Shown one piece after another: positions 34,865 through 46,229 of a stretch of DNA of 64,000 nt. The notes under the pieces were generated by a model, which saw only the letters and a program-made list of their open reading frames with translations, had not been told where the DNA came from and searched no databases. Source of the DNA: Locusta migratoria (lineage: Eukaryota; Arthropoda; Insecta; Orthoptera; Acrididae); contig CM048744.1 in assembly GCA_026315105.1 (NCBI GenBank), positions 315,587,270-315,651,269 of the forward strand. Reading direction: 5' to 3'. The translations under genes and the position numbers were made by a program. The stretch's first letter is position 1, and every line of letters begins with the position of its first letter.

Positions 34865-37664
34865 GCGCTAACTCTGATGAGCACTCGCCTGTCAGCATTC
34901 AAACAGCGAATTCAGGCCACGTTCGGAACAAAAATTCGAACATAAAAATATTAGCCGCGAACTTACAGAGTATTAGAAACAAAGTTCCCGAATTTGCAGC
35001 GCTGCATGGAAGTTATTGCGCTCAGATAGTTTTAGGCACCGAAAGCTGGCTAAATGATGATGTGGAAAGTTCAGAAATATTTAGCGAAGCGTGGAATGTA
35101 TATCGGAAAGATAGATCTGATACAACCGGAGGAGGAGTGTTCATCGCTGTGGACAAAGATATTGTTTCTACTGAGATCGAGGTTGAAAGTAATTGTGAAG
35201 TTATCTGGGCACGCATAACAGGTCTAAAAGAAGTAAAGTTAATAGTTTGTTGTTTTTACCGGCCCCCAGTGCTGCGGTAGCAGTTTTAGAATCATTCAAG
35301 GAAAGTCTACACCAGGTAGTGCATAGGTATCCGGGCCATGCAATATTAGTCGGAGGTGACTTCAACCTTAAGAGTATAGATTGGGACCTCGCTAGTTACA
35401 TTTCAGGCGGTACAGAAAAGCAGTCTTGCGAGCTACTTTTGGACACATTCTCCGAAAACTGTCTTGAGCAGTTAAACCGGCAACCCACGCGCAATGGAAA
35501 TATTCTAGACCTTATAGCCACAAACAGGCCTGACCTTATTAACGATGTCTGTGTAGAGACAGGAATTAGTGATCATGATATCATCATAGCGTCGATGGTG
35601 ACCAAAGTTCATAAACCAGTCAAGAAGGCTAGGAGCGTGTTTTTGCTGGGAAAAGCCGACAAGCAAATGTTACGATCGCACTTAGAAAATGAATGGGCAT
35701 CGTTTAATTCTGGGACTATGGATGTAGAGGACTTGTGGACTAAATTTAAATGCATTGTTAATGAAGGGTTAGAGAAATATGTGCCAGTAAAGACGATTAA
35801 GGATGGAAAAGATCCACCGTGGTATAATAATAATGTTAGAAAGCTGCTGAGAAAGCAAAGGCTGTTGCACTCTCGATTCAAAAAAGAACACGCAAATGAT
35901 GACAGGCAAAAGTTAGTAGAGATTCGTGCGTCTATAAAAAGATCGATGCATGAAGCATACAATAATTATCACAGCCATACCTTAGCAAAAGATCTTTCCG
36001 AGAACCCGAAAAAATTCTGGTCCTATGTAAAATCGATAAGCGGGTCAAAGCCCACTGTCCAGTCACTAGTTGATCATTCCGGGGCAGTAATAGAAGAAAG
36101 CAAACGGAAAGCTGAAGTTCTAAATTTAACCTTTAAGAAATCTTTCACGCAGGAGGCCCGCACAAATATACCATCATTTGATCAACGTACTAATTCCGAA
36201 ATGGGGGACATAGCAATAGGTATTTCCGGTGTAGAGAAGCAGCTGAGAGAGCTAAATACGAAAAAGTCTGCTGGTCCGGATGGAATACCAGTTCGGTTTT
36301 ACAAAGACTATTCTGCGGCATTGGCCCCCTACTTAGCTTGCATTTATAGCGAGTCTTTAATTCAGCGCAAATTTCCTAGTGATTGGAAAAAAGCGCAGGT
36401 GACTCCCGTGTATAAGAAAGGAAAGAGAACTGACCCATACAATTACAGGCCAATATCGTTGACATCAGTTTCATGTAGAATCTTGGAGCATATTCCCAGT
36501 TCGAACATAGTAAATTTCCTTGAAACGGAAAAGCTTCTTTCCATGAATCAGCACGGGTTTAGGAAACATCGTTCATGTGAAACTCAGCTTGCCCTTTTCT
36601 CACATGACATCTTGCGAGTCATGGACGAAGGGCAACAGGCGGATTGTGTTTTTCTCGACTTCAAAAAGGAGTTCGACACGGTGCCACACTGCAGACTGCT
36701 AACGAAGATACGAGCTTATGGAATAGGTACACAGATTTGTGACTGGCTGGAAGACTTCCTAAGTAATAGAACGCAGTACGTTGTTCTCGACGGCGAGTGT
36801 TCATCAGAGACGAGTGTATCGTCAGGCGTGCCCCAGGGGAGTGTGATAGGACCGCTATTATTTTCTATCTATATAAATGATCTGATGGACAGAGTAAGTT
36901 GTAATTTGCGGCTGTTTGCTGATGATGCTGTGGTGTATGGGAGGGTGTCGTCTGTAACTGACTGTAATAGCATACAGATTGACTTAGACAAAATTTCTAG
37001 TTGGTGCGAAGAATGGCAGCTAGCTCTCAATGTAGAAAAATGTAAGGTGATGCGCATGAGTAGAAAAAACAATCCTATAATGTTCGAATATAGCATCAGT
37101 AGTGAGCTTCTTGATGCGGTCGCGTCGTTCAAATATCTAGGCGTAACATTGCAGAGCGATATGAAATGGAACGAGCATGTAAGGACAGTTGTGAGTAAGG
37201 CGGACAGCAGACTTCGGTTTATTGGGAGAATTTTGGGAAGATGTACTTCACCTGTAAAGGAGACCGCGTATAAAACGCTTGTACGACCACGTCTTGAGTA
37301 TTGCTCAAGTATTTGGGACCCGCAGCAGATCGGTTTGAAGGAAGACATAGAGGCGGTTCAGAGGCGAGCAGCTAGATTTATTACCGGTAGGTTCGACCAA
37401 TGCGCGAGTGTCACGGAAATGCTCCGGCAACTCAATTGGGGATCGCTGGAAGAAAGACGACGTTCTTTTCGTGAATTTCTGTTAAGGAAATTTAGAGGTC
37501 CGGAATTTGAAGCTGAGTGTAGTACGATCTTGCTGCCGCCTACTTACATTTCGCGTTAAGATCACAAAGACAAGATAAGAGAAATTAGGGCTCGTACGGA
37601 GGCATATAGGCATTCTTTTTTTCCTCGTTCAATTTGGGAGTGGAATAGGAAAGGAAATGCCTAG
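34848..37664 (+). pseudogene. CR1-like ORF2: endonuclease and reverse transcriptase
   Basis: The apurinic-type endonuclease has ILAANLQSIRNK, TESWLND, a GGDFNLKSIDWD block and GISDHDI. The reverse transcriptase has KKSAGPDGIP, YNYRPISLTSVSCRILEHI, FLDFKKEFDTVPH, SSGVPQGSVIGPLLF and LRLFADDAVVYG. The usual Ala in the DFxKAFD motif is Glu. The tail contains SFKYLGVTLQSDMKW and the EDIEAVQRRAARF end. Two lesions: a +1 frameshift in a run of C at about 35262-35267, just after CCFYRPP, and an in-frame TAA at 37557-37559. After that the frame continues DHKDKIREIRARTEAYR to TAG at 37662. No ATG precedes the endonuclease in this frame. It lies in the -1 frame relative to ORF1 and overlaps its end. 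Confidence 0.88.
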
Positions 37665-37740
37665 TAGTGGTACAGTTTACCCTCCGCCACGCACCTTACG
37701 GTGAATTGCGGAGTATGTATGTAGATGTAGATGTAGATGT

Positions 37741-38969
37741 TTTCTCGTCCCAAGCCCTCTATGTTTTCTTGCTAGTTAAAGCACATAAACGCGGGGCTGC
37801 CAACTTATTGATAAATATGTATTTTTTGTAAAAATTAATAATCCCAAGGTACCCTCTCAGATGTTTTTTTGTCTTTGGAACAGAAAACTTTACAATGGCC
37901 TCTATTTTCTCAGCGTCTGGTGCAATCCCTTCTGTCGAATTACATGCCCAAGATATTTTACTTTTGATGTGACAATACAGGATTCCTTTATATTCACCGT
38001 TACTCCACATTTACGAAAAGCTGACAGTACCTCCTGTCGAACATTCTTGTGTTGCTCCCAGTTGGGTTCCGCGATTACCACGTCATCAACGTACCTTGTT
38101 ACTCTGTTATTCATTTTCTCTGGCAAAACAGTGTTCAGCAGCGGACGACACGTTTAGAACGAACGGCAATCTCCTGAACTGATAACACGTGCCCAACGCG
38201 TGTACTTGTGGAATTCGGGGTGTAACACAATTTGCCAGAAACTTGATCGTAATTCGAGTGTGGTAAATATCCTGGCCCCATGAAAATTTTGTAAAAGTTC
38301 TTCAATCCTTCGGGACGATCAGTCACCTGTTCGATTATTTTATTTATTTGCATAGAATCGAGAACCAGGGGAACTGTTTTATCTTGTTTCTCAACCACCG
38401 CAAGAGGTGACTTACAATTAGAGGATGCCTTTTCTATTACGCCTTCGTGTTTCATTCTTTTTATTTCAGACCTTACTGCTGCTGTATGTGCTCACGGAAT
38501 GCCGTACGGAGGCACGGAAAATTCTGTGTGCCGTTTTACACGAAATTGCGTTTGGCATCAGTCTTAGGATAAAACACCTCGGCATTCTCATTCAACAAGT
38601 TAGTCAATTCTGACTTATGTTCCGAGGAAATGTCAGTCTATCCACTAGACCATGATTGCAAGAGCTACTTCTTCATGACCCTCGGTACCTCGCACACTAA
38701 TCCTTCGATTTGTCGGCAGGGATAATGCTCTCTCTGTTTGTTTGTGGTCAGACCCACATAACCACAGACATTCTGCCGACATTTCTACTGTCATCACCTG
38801 ATCGTTGAACCTAATTGTGGTTTTGCCATCTTTCTTCAAAATAACGTCCCCACGACCGATGTCTAACACTGCCCTGTGCTCCACCAAGAAATCTATTCCC
38901 GAAGCATATCGCAAGCTAACATTGGCACAACAATAAAGTTGGATTCCACTGTTGTCGTTGGCAATTCAC
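37741..38969 (-). pseudogene. Gypsy-type pol: protease to reverse transcriptase
   Basis: First half of the minus-strand Gypsy pol. 38914-38645 has GIDFLVEHRAVLDIGRGDVI, typical of sequence at or after the retropepsin. 38455-38135 has EGVIEKASSNCKSPLAVVEK, the start of the reverse transcriptase. 38126-37902 has RYVDDVVIAEPNWEQHKNV with the catalytic YVDD. 38010-37759 has EGIAPDAEKIEAIVKFSVP and KKHLRGYLGIINFYKKYI, the RT tether. Frames are broken. Homology stops at about 38969, where mosaic block B begins, so the 5' portion with gag and LTR is lost. Confidence 0.85.
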
Positions 38970-38970
38970 C

Positions 38971-40735
38971 TTGCTATCAGGACCCCTATGGCTCGGCCAC
39001 CAAGTCACGCCGCTGGTCGTAGGTACAGAGTGCTGTAACGGCCGTCTCCACCGGAATTCCACTCTCCCCCGTCAAGAGAAAGTCAGCTCTCTTTCTCACC
39101 TCTGCACAAATCTTCCTTGCACTCCATTCCCGACAAATATAGAAAAATGCATGTACTGGTCACTTTACATCAATACACGAACGTTAAACACAGTTAATAA
39201 AGATGAGAGAGGGACTGCCATCTCTCAATAAGAATTATACAGATGCTGGTATTTTCTGACACCTTCAAATATAAGTAGCAATTGAGGTTATTCCTGAGTA
39301 CTTCTGATAGTCAAAATAAAGATGTCTATGGGATGAAAAGCATTTCTGAAGAAGAGAAATAATTTGTTCACATCCAGTATTAAATTTAAAAGTTTTGAAT
39401 TTCTTTATGAAAGAATTGGTGTATGTGAAACTTGAACAATGAGGAGTCCAGACAAAAGCATGAGAGAAACTTTTGAAAGGTCATACTATAGTCGAATGCT
39501 GAACAATAGACGCGTTGATCACATAACTAATGAGAAAGTACTGACAGAATTGGCGAGGAGAGAAATTGGTGGAATATCTTAACTAAGAGAAGGGATGTAG
39601 GTTGCCATACGTATTCAGAGATTAAGAGGCTGTACACAGGAGAGGGTAGCATGGAGTGTCGACTATATGCCACAGTAACAACAAAAACAACAACACGACG
39701 ATGACGTGCTTCGGTGCACTATGGTATCGTCTTTTGGTGTGTATAAATGCAGTGAAATGAAGTGGTCAGAATCTCGTCAGACATATAATCTCTGACGAAA
39801 TTACTATATTTCTGCAAACCAAAAAGGGGTACCACTCACTAAGGAATCCAGTAGACGCTATGAAAAATTTGTTTTTGATCTTGGTTTAGGATCAAATGAA
39901 ATAAGTTCGCGTCTGCACGCATTCCGAGTGAAAACAATCCTTTTATACTACCACTGGGAGACTATAAACTCAATAACAGATGGAAACTCATTTGATTAGG
40001 GACAAAGCTCCTGCAGGTAGGAAGTAAGTAAATCGCAGATGAAATCAATATGTCAACACCAGCTGAGGCTATACTGCCGGCAAAGTGGCAAAAGAAGTGA
40101 CGGTGGTCTTTAAACGTAAAACGCTTATAAATTACAACACAAACAAGCACATTTAGTCACTTGACCGAACTAAGTAAGTTCAGGGCCGTTCAGATAGTAA
40201 AGCCTCCAATTTTAATTCATGGAAACTACAAGACATAACAACAGCACAGTTAAATACAGAAGCATCTCAGTTACATACTGTAATGTTTCCTCATAGTCAC
40301 CATCATTCGTTCTGCACTTTTGCCAACGTTGAACCAGAGCCTTGTAAACATCAGAATCAGCTGAGGCTAACCAGGTCCTTACAGATTTGAGAAAAGCAAG
40401 CCAGTTTTGACAATGTTCGCCATGTGTTCCACCTCTGTGGCCCAAAGAGATGGAAGTCTAAAGGTGCTAAATGAAAGCGTCAGTCCAAGCTGAATTATAA
40501 AGTGAGTTGTGTCATCGCAAAACTGTTGTGGGAATTGGCGTTATCACGTTGCAGGTTAAATTTCGTTACTCTTCTAGACCTCCCTTCAAATTCTAGCTTT
40601 CGGCTTAGTCACTGCCGTCTTGTAGCGTGCTCGAAACTTTCTTCATCCGAAAGAACTTCCCAGAACACTCTGCACATCAATGCGGCTGTGTGAGTTTCTG
40701 CTATGGCGGAGAACTGGGACGTCGCAATTCATGGA
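38971..40735 (+). repeat. Mosaic repeat block B, left part
   Basis: Matches 26674-28580 in order and orientation: TTGCTATCAGGACCCCTATG, the ACACGAACG-type module, a LINE C-terminal relic and the start of the mariner relic (GGGCCGTTCAGATAGTAAAG from 40193, LRWQKC-type frame at 40440-40212). It is interrupted at about 40735 by the inverted-repeat unit. Confidence 0.75.
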
Positions 40736-42057
40736 AGTAGTTGACCTGTGGTAGTCCAAGCCTCGTTTTTGAACTCTGTGACACTGGGGATATCCCACCC
40801 CCACCCCAGGGGGGAAAACCCCCGCCCCCTGTGGAAAACCCAGGACTAGCCCTACCCCCCACCCCTGGGAGGTCCAGACTTGCGCACCCCCCTCCCATCC
40901 TTCCCCCCCCCCCCTCCCCTGTCAGTGAAACTCCTGGCTCCATACAGGTTCAGACCTATCCACATGCTTTCAATTACAAAAAAAAATTATTACTCTGTAC
41001 TGTATTTGTGTGTGTTCACTCTTCCACATCTCAAATGCTACTGCACAATCTGCATGTTCCCCCCCCCCACTCCACCATCATGTGACCATTGACCAATGAG
41101 AGCTTAGTATCTCTCCCTGCAGGTTCAGAGTTGCCTGCCCCACATCCACTCTGCCATCGCAAAATGAGAGCAATGCACCATTCAGAACGTGTAGGGTCTC
41201 TGCACCTTCACTTATAGCTCTACCACTGGTGCGGAAGGACCTTCACATGCAGAGCAGCTGTTAATGTAAGTAAGTTAAGTCCCTTCTGGTACATTATACA
41301 GCGTAAGTAGCCCAGGGCTATTTATCATAAACAAGGAAAAAATGGAGAAGGGATTATTTATTTAATTGGTGCTGTACATATAATCTTTTTTTTACACTAA
41401 TCGTCTGTATATGAGAGCAGTTGTAGTGGACGTAAGCTGCTACTTCAAAAATAACTGGTGTTACCTCACAAGTCGTAAACACTATCTATGATAGTAACTG
41501 CTCTACAGAGTATGAAGTAACACATTATGAACTAAAACATATAAGATCACTTACTTAACATCTCTCAAACTCTTTCACATCTCGGCAGTAACTTACAATC
41601 TGCTTGTTCCATTGACCAATGGAAGCTCAGCATCTATCCCTGCAGGTTTAGACCTATCCAAGTCGAGACTTGCTCACTCATTCACCTGGACGATTGTGTG
41701 TGTACTTGATGCCTGACATTAATTAGATGTCAATGAATTTGGCTATCTCATGAGAGTCATAGTTTCTCCAGCTGCAAACGCAACAACAATAATTGATGAG
41801 GCAGTTTGGCTAGGTGAGTAAGCGCACTATTTCTAGTAGCTATGCCCAGGTTATGATGCCACCAGTCGGGCAAAAGGCAGTGCGGCTATCTCTACACATT
41901 ACCTACCGTGCTATGCAACTGATGTTCGTAGCAGAAAGTGTTTACTGATCTCGCCAGCCAAATATCATGAATTGGCTGTGGATTTTAAGACCTGCTACAA
42001 TTACGTCGCAGATTATTCTCCTACAGAGGAAATTCTGAAGGTGAAATTTCCCCCAGA

Positions 42058-42560
42058 TTACTTTGTTACTGGGACTCCATACACCACAGGCTCCATCACG
42101 AGTGGCATTACTGCGGGGGCTGTTTTCAAGCCATATTTCCTCATGGTAGCCTGAATGAAGTCTGGACAACCGTATTTCTGAGCCTTGATTTCATGAGCTC
42201 TGAGTAGGCTTCCTGCATACTCGTAACAGATGGTTGTTTCAATTATCGACGCACATCCGACGCCAGGTTTCCCTTGCTCGTCGTGTGTTACCAGCAAGTG
42301 TGGAACATACCTGTTGCTATTTACAGCCGAGATGGTGGGTGCTGAGACTACAATGTACCCTTTACTATCAAGGGCCTCCCTGATGGTCATGGATGCCTGA
42401 TCATCTCTATGGACCCGAGAGAAGTGTGTGACTGGACATCTCTGAAGGATGTGTTGCACTGTCTCTCTGTGGTCCTTACAAGGGCCGCCTGCACAACAGT
42501 TTGCATTCGGGCCTTTGACATATGGCGCACCCCGCATAGGTAGTAGCCTAATTCTAAGTT
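42058..42560 (-). pseudogene. R2-type restriction-like endonuclease domain
   Basis: The minus strand encodes the C-terminal domain of a site-specific LINE. It has a CCHC cluster (CCAGGPCKDHRETVQHILQR, then CPVTHFSRVHRDD) and the endonuclease part with EIKAQKYGCPDF, matching the R2 pattern AHxxKxxKY. The canonical PDL...D core is weak here (VPHLLVTHDEQGKPG), so catalytic residues may be lost. It lies directly downstream of the reverse transcriptase, in a different frame. Confidence 0.75.
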
Positions 42561-42612
42561 GTATTGCGCCTATGTACTGCCTGCCGGACCAAAAAGGGGG
42601 TGGATCTTTGAT

Positions 42613-44100
42613 CTAACTACTGCAATCCTGGTTGTTGCTGCCGTATTCAAGGCCACGGCCAAGAGCAGTACAGTGCACGCTATTGCGCCAAAATGATGCT
42701 ATAGCGCTGGCGGTTGGCGGCAGGTCCTGGTTCCCAACTCTAAGTACGGTTTCAAGTCTGTTAGTTAGCTTCATGACAGGCTCCGACTGAACAACAGCTT
42801 GAATTGGTTCCTCATTCATGCTGTTAAGATTCTGAATTCGCCCTAGATAGACTGAGCCAAACAACAAACAAATAGCAGGTATCCCCAGACTGCCATCACG
42901 TTGTTTGGCATGCAGATACGGAGTTGGAGTCGTCTTAGGCAGGTGAAGCATACACTTCACAAATCGCTGCACACATAAATCAATATAATTCAATAACTTC
43001 TTTGATTTCCTGGTTGTCTGGAGGGTATGCACCAATCTTGGCACCAGGTATGTGTGCAATACGGTGATCTTCTGCCAAGGCTTTAGTGCAGCTTGACGAA
43101 GGCGATCCAGCATCAACTCCAATCTGGCTGGTGTAGGCGCCTGCAACCCCTGGTAGTCAAAGGGGTAGCCTAGATATTGAAGCTGGCTGGGAATCTGTCG
43201 TCCACTAATTTTGAACAAAGGCATAGTTTGTACTACACAACACTTAGTATGTGCAGCACGCACAAACTGGAGGGCTTTGCATTTCTCGGTGGTCACTTTG
43301 AGTGTGGTGGCATTTAGGAAGGCCTGTACGGCTTTAATGTGTTGCCTCATGCCCTTCTGCGTTTCTGAGAGCAGCACGATATCATCTGCAAAGCCCAGGG
43401 TGCCTACTCTCACCCCACCTATTGCAGCACCAAAGTCTTGCCTGATGGCTGTCATGAGGCTATCGACTACCAGGTTGAAGACGATAGGACTCAGGGGGTC
43501 TCCCTGCTTAACCCCCCCCCCCCCCGTGAAGACCTTTATTGTTTCCACCTCAGTTGACTTCAGACACAGACTAGGCGTCTGGTCCTTGTACGCCTCCATG
43601 ATGTATCTTAGAGTAAGATCATCCACTCCATGATCCCAAAGCGTCTGATGGATAGCATTCCAGGCAACTCGATCAAAGGCCGTTGAGAGGTCGATTGCCA
43701 AAACGAAGAAAGGCTTTCCAGAACTCCTCCACACTTTCATCAAAACGTCCAGGATGAGGGAGTTGGCCAGAATACCATCAACCGACCAAAATCCACGTTG
43801 GCTCGAATGAATATTCAACGAGTTGGCCAGCTGATAAGCGATTATCTTATTGAGCAAGTGCATTACATTTGAGGAAATAGTTATCGCCCGCCAATTAGAG
43901 GGGCAGGTAAGGTCGCCTTTCTTCGGCAATAGGCATGTCCTATTGTGCCTCAGACAAGTGGGCAGCTTGTCGAGCCCAAACAAGATGTTCAGCAATGCAT
44001 TTAAGTCGAAATTGCTCATCGCTTTTAAATTCTCCCGAGTTATTCTATTATGACTTGTGAGGTAACACCAGTCATTTTCGAAGTAATAGCTTACGTCCAC
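42613..44100 (-). pseudogene. R2-clade reverse transcriptase
   Basis: A 495-codon open frame on the minus strand. Motifs in order: NRTCLLPKKGDLTCPSNWRA (entry region), SSQRGFWSVDGILANSL, VLAIDLSTAFDRVAWNAIHQ (motif A), GGVKQGDPLSPIVFNLVVDS (motif B) and TLGFADDIVLLSET (motif C, FADD). A thumb region with LQYLGYPF and the ELMLDRLRQAALKPWQK segment follows. This is the restriction-endonuclease-type LINE pattern (R2/NeSL group). The N-terminal zinc fingers are absent; the frame begins at SHNRITRENLKAMSN, exactly where the right inverted arm begins. The copy is therefore 5' truncated or fused there. Frame integrity over 1.5 kb suggests fairly recent activity. Confidence 0.88.
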
Positions 44101-44704
44101 TACAAGTGGTAGAGTTCAGGTGCATAAACATACAGATGATTAGTGTGAAAAAAAATATATATCTACAGCACCAATTAAATAAAGAATCCCTTCTCTATTT
44201 TTTCCTTGTTTGTAGGAAGCAGTCTTGGTTCTGGGCTACTTATGCTGTATAATGTACCAGATGTGACTTTGCTCACTAAGTTTAACAGCTTCTATGCATG
44301 TGGATGTCCTTCCACACCAGTGGTAGAGCTATAAGTGAAGGAGCAGCGTCACACACGTTCTGAATGCTGCTGTGCTCTCATTGGTCTATGGCAGAGTGGG
44401 TGGGGGACAGGAAAGTCTGAACCTGCTGGTGGCTTCCTTCCATTGTACATGTTTACGGAAGTTCACTGTCTGTGGTTTTTCCACTGGGGTGGGGGTAGGC
44501 AATTCTGGACCTGGCAGGGGTGGGGGTGGTGCTGGACCTGGGTTTCCCCTGGAGGGTTAGGGGTTTTCCCTCTTGGCTGGGGGTGGAATTCCCCAGCCAC
44601 AATCTTGGACGACGTCATGGGATTTCCCCAGCCACTATCCTAGATGACGTCACAGAGTTCAAGGTCAATAATGAGGCCCTGAAGTACCACAACTCAACTA
44701 ATAC

Positions 44705-44990
44705 CATGGACTGTCTTTCGGATTCTGGCTCATAGTGGTGGCACCAAATCACATTTCCGGTAATGATGTAATTCAGAAAACTGTCACATTAGTCCAACAG
44801 GTCCCATCATATTTCCATGCGATGAATTTTTTTGTTCTTCGTTAAGGATCTCCGACACCCATCTTGCAAAGGCGTTGTGACAACCACGATGTTATAACAT
44901 GTGCGCAATCCCCAATGTTGGCAGTACTGCCCTGGCAAAATAAAAGGCATTACAGGCGACATTGAGGTTCGCACACAGTTATCTGGTCTT
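44705..44990 (+). repeat. Mosaic repeat block B, right part (mariner relic)
   Basis: Resumes the mariner relic at the CATGGACTGTCTTTCGG position and runs to AGTTATCTGGTCTT, where similarity to block A ends. Beyond 44990 the sequence continues with what is probably the rest of the mariner element, absent from block A. Confidence 0.75.
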
Positions 44991-45139
44991 TATACGCCGA
45001 TCAGCATGGGTGAGCCGCTGAGTTGACGACGACACTCTTCATCTTCGAAGGTATGACAACTCTGCTGGATGGATTGGACTGTGGCCTTCCATGTGCACCC
45101 TTCTCTCAGCCTTGATATGCTGCATCAATAAAAACATGT

Positions 45140-45199
45140 AGCGGCCGTGCAGACTGTGACTGGTGCGCCGAAGACCGCTCGGCCACTGTGCTTGGCTGC
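45140..45199 (-). mobile_element. SINE head fragment
   Basis: Reverse complement of a SINE 5' end (GACTGTGACTGGTGCGCCG, GACCGCTCGGCCACTGTGC). It is flanked by the repeated words GCTGCATCAATA at 45119-45130 and 45198-45209, a likely target duplication of an incomplete insertion. Confidence 0.7.
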
Positions 45200-45579
45200 T
45201 GCATCAATAGCCTCACATTGCTCACAACTGGTGTATTGTCTCCACTTTCCTTCATCAAGCGTCGATAGTTTTCAACCGTCTCTATTTATTCGGCTGTGAG
45301 GAATTCAGTCAAACGACATTAGATTATACACACTTCCCTGCTGGCGCCAACTACCTCAGAACAATGGGACAACCTGCAAATCAAGAGAAAGATTCGAGCA
45401 TTAGCACTAACAAGGAGACCGCACGGGTATCGGATTTTATAATAATTTTCTGATATTTATGGTATGTGTATTTCAGAGCTCAAATAACAGCCATTCGAGT
45501 CAACTATAAAACATTCTCGTGAAAACTGACTTTGTAGTTCTGTAAGTCACGTACCATTCACTAAATGGATTATAGTACC

Positions 45580-45655
45580 TTTCGGTGTAACTCAGATGGT
45601 AGTGCTCTGGTCTTACAATCCTAGGACGTCCGATTCGAATCCTGTTATGACATTT
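45580..45655 (+). other. Degraded tRNA-like sequence
   Basis: TGTAACTCAGATGGTAGTGC (A-box-like) and CCGATTCGAATCCTG (B-box-like) are spaced as in a tRNA, but the anticodon and acceptor stems do not pair well. It is probably the head of a SINE or a pseudo-tRNA. Confidence 0.5.
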
Positions 45656-45937
45656 TTTTCTGTTGTGATCGAATATTTATGCAACTTTAATATCTATTGG
45701 TAATTTCTACGAAAAGTGCACATATTTACGTTTATTCGTTATTTTCTATTTTCTATTGAAGGCTGTTAATAATGATGGTTTCAATAAAAAAACAAAAGTT
45801 ACAATTTTTAAATTATTGGCTTCACTATTAGTTGACGATAGTATCTGATTGTTCAGTTTGTAGAGAGCTAAGACACTGTTATTGGAAAATTATCTCCATA
45901 GCTGCAAATGGCTTTCCATGCAACTAATCTGTCCAAC

Positions 45938-46219
45938 GTCGGGCCTGGTGGTCTTGGGGTAAAGTGCTCGACTGGAAACCGAAGGGTCGCGTGTTGAAAC
46001 CCGGTCAGATTTTTTGATTCTGCACTTTAACCCATCCTTTACCTCTCAACGATGTGAGAAGTCGCCAGAAACGACACGTGGTTCGGATTCCACGTTAAGC
46101 AGTAGGTCCCGATTGGATAACTGGGGTAGGCTAGGGACACGCAAGTCGCCGAAGTGGGGTCCAGTCGAAAGACTTGCACAAGGCCACTGAGCCACACGTA
46201 ATTATTATTATTATTATTT
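45938..46219 (+). mobile_element. Third SINE family with (TTA)n tail
   Basis: tRNA-like head (GGGCCTGGTGGTCTTGGGGT, CTCGACTGGAAACCGAAGGG, GTGTTGAAACCCGGTCAGA) with a formal GGA anticodon (Ser type). A unique body follows (AAGTCGCCAGAAACGACACG, GACTTGCACAAGGCCACTGA) and a TTA trinucleotide tail to 46219. The 10-base duplication TCTGTCCAAC lies at 45928-45937 and 46220-46229. It shares neither body nor tail hairpin with subfamilies A and B, so it probably uses a different LINE partner. Confidence 0.85.
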
Positions 46220-46229
46220 TCTGTCCAAC

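Larger units (their letters stand above)
33702..37740 (+). mobile_element. Near-complete CR1-like LINE (copy B) inside Gypsy pol
   Basis: A roughly 4-kb element with 5' leader, ORF1 (esterase), ORF2 (endonuclease and reverse transcriptase) and a 3' end of TGTAGA hexamers at about 37717-37739. The left flank GTTTAGTCTTCGTC (33688-33701) and right flank GTTTTCTCGTCC (37739-37750) may be a decayed target duplication. Removing the element joins the Gypsy polymerase tether to its RNase H. It is opposite in orientation to the host Gypsy. The only obvious lesions are one frameshift and one stop in ORF2, so it is much younger than the Gypsy copy. Confidence 0.85.
40736..44704. mobile_element. 3.97-kb unit with long inverted arms around an R2-type LINE
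   Basis: The left arm (about 40738-41480) and right arm (about 44049-44703) are inverted copies. Outer ends match as TAGTTGA..TGTGGTA and, further in, TTGAACTCTGTGAC. The inner parts match around AACAAGGAAAAAATGGAGAA / TATTTTTTCCTTGTT and GCTTACGTCCACTACAA / TTGTAGTGGACGTAAGC. CATGGA at 40730-40735 and 44705-44710 may be a target duplication, because block A is uninterrupted at the same site. Between the arms lie an R2-type polymerase and endonuclease on the minus strand. Non-LTR elements do not normally have inverted ends, so this is either a foldback element that captured a LINE or a novel composite. Confidence 0.7.

Noticed and set aside
40741..41092. Pro-rich frames on both strands
   Set aside because: They arise from C/G-rich sequence of the left inverted arm. 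The mirrored arm gives unrelated frames.
42058..44100. Host reverse-transcriptase or telomerase gene
   Set aside because: The KQGDPLSP, FADD and CCHC plus restriction-like endonuclease order is that of an R2-type LINE.
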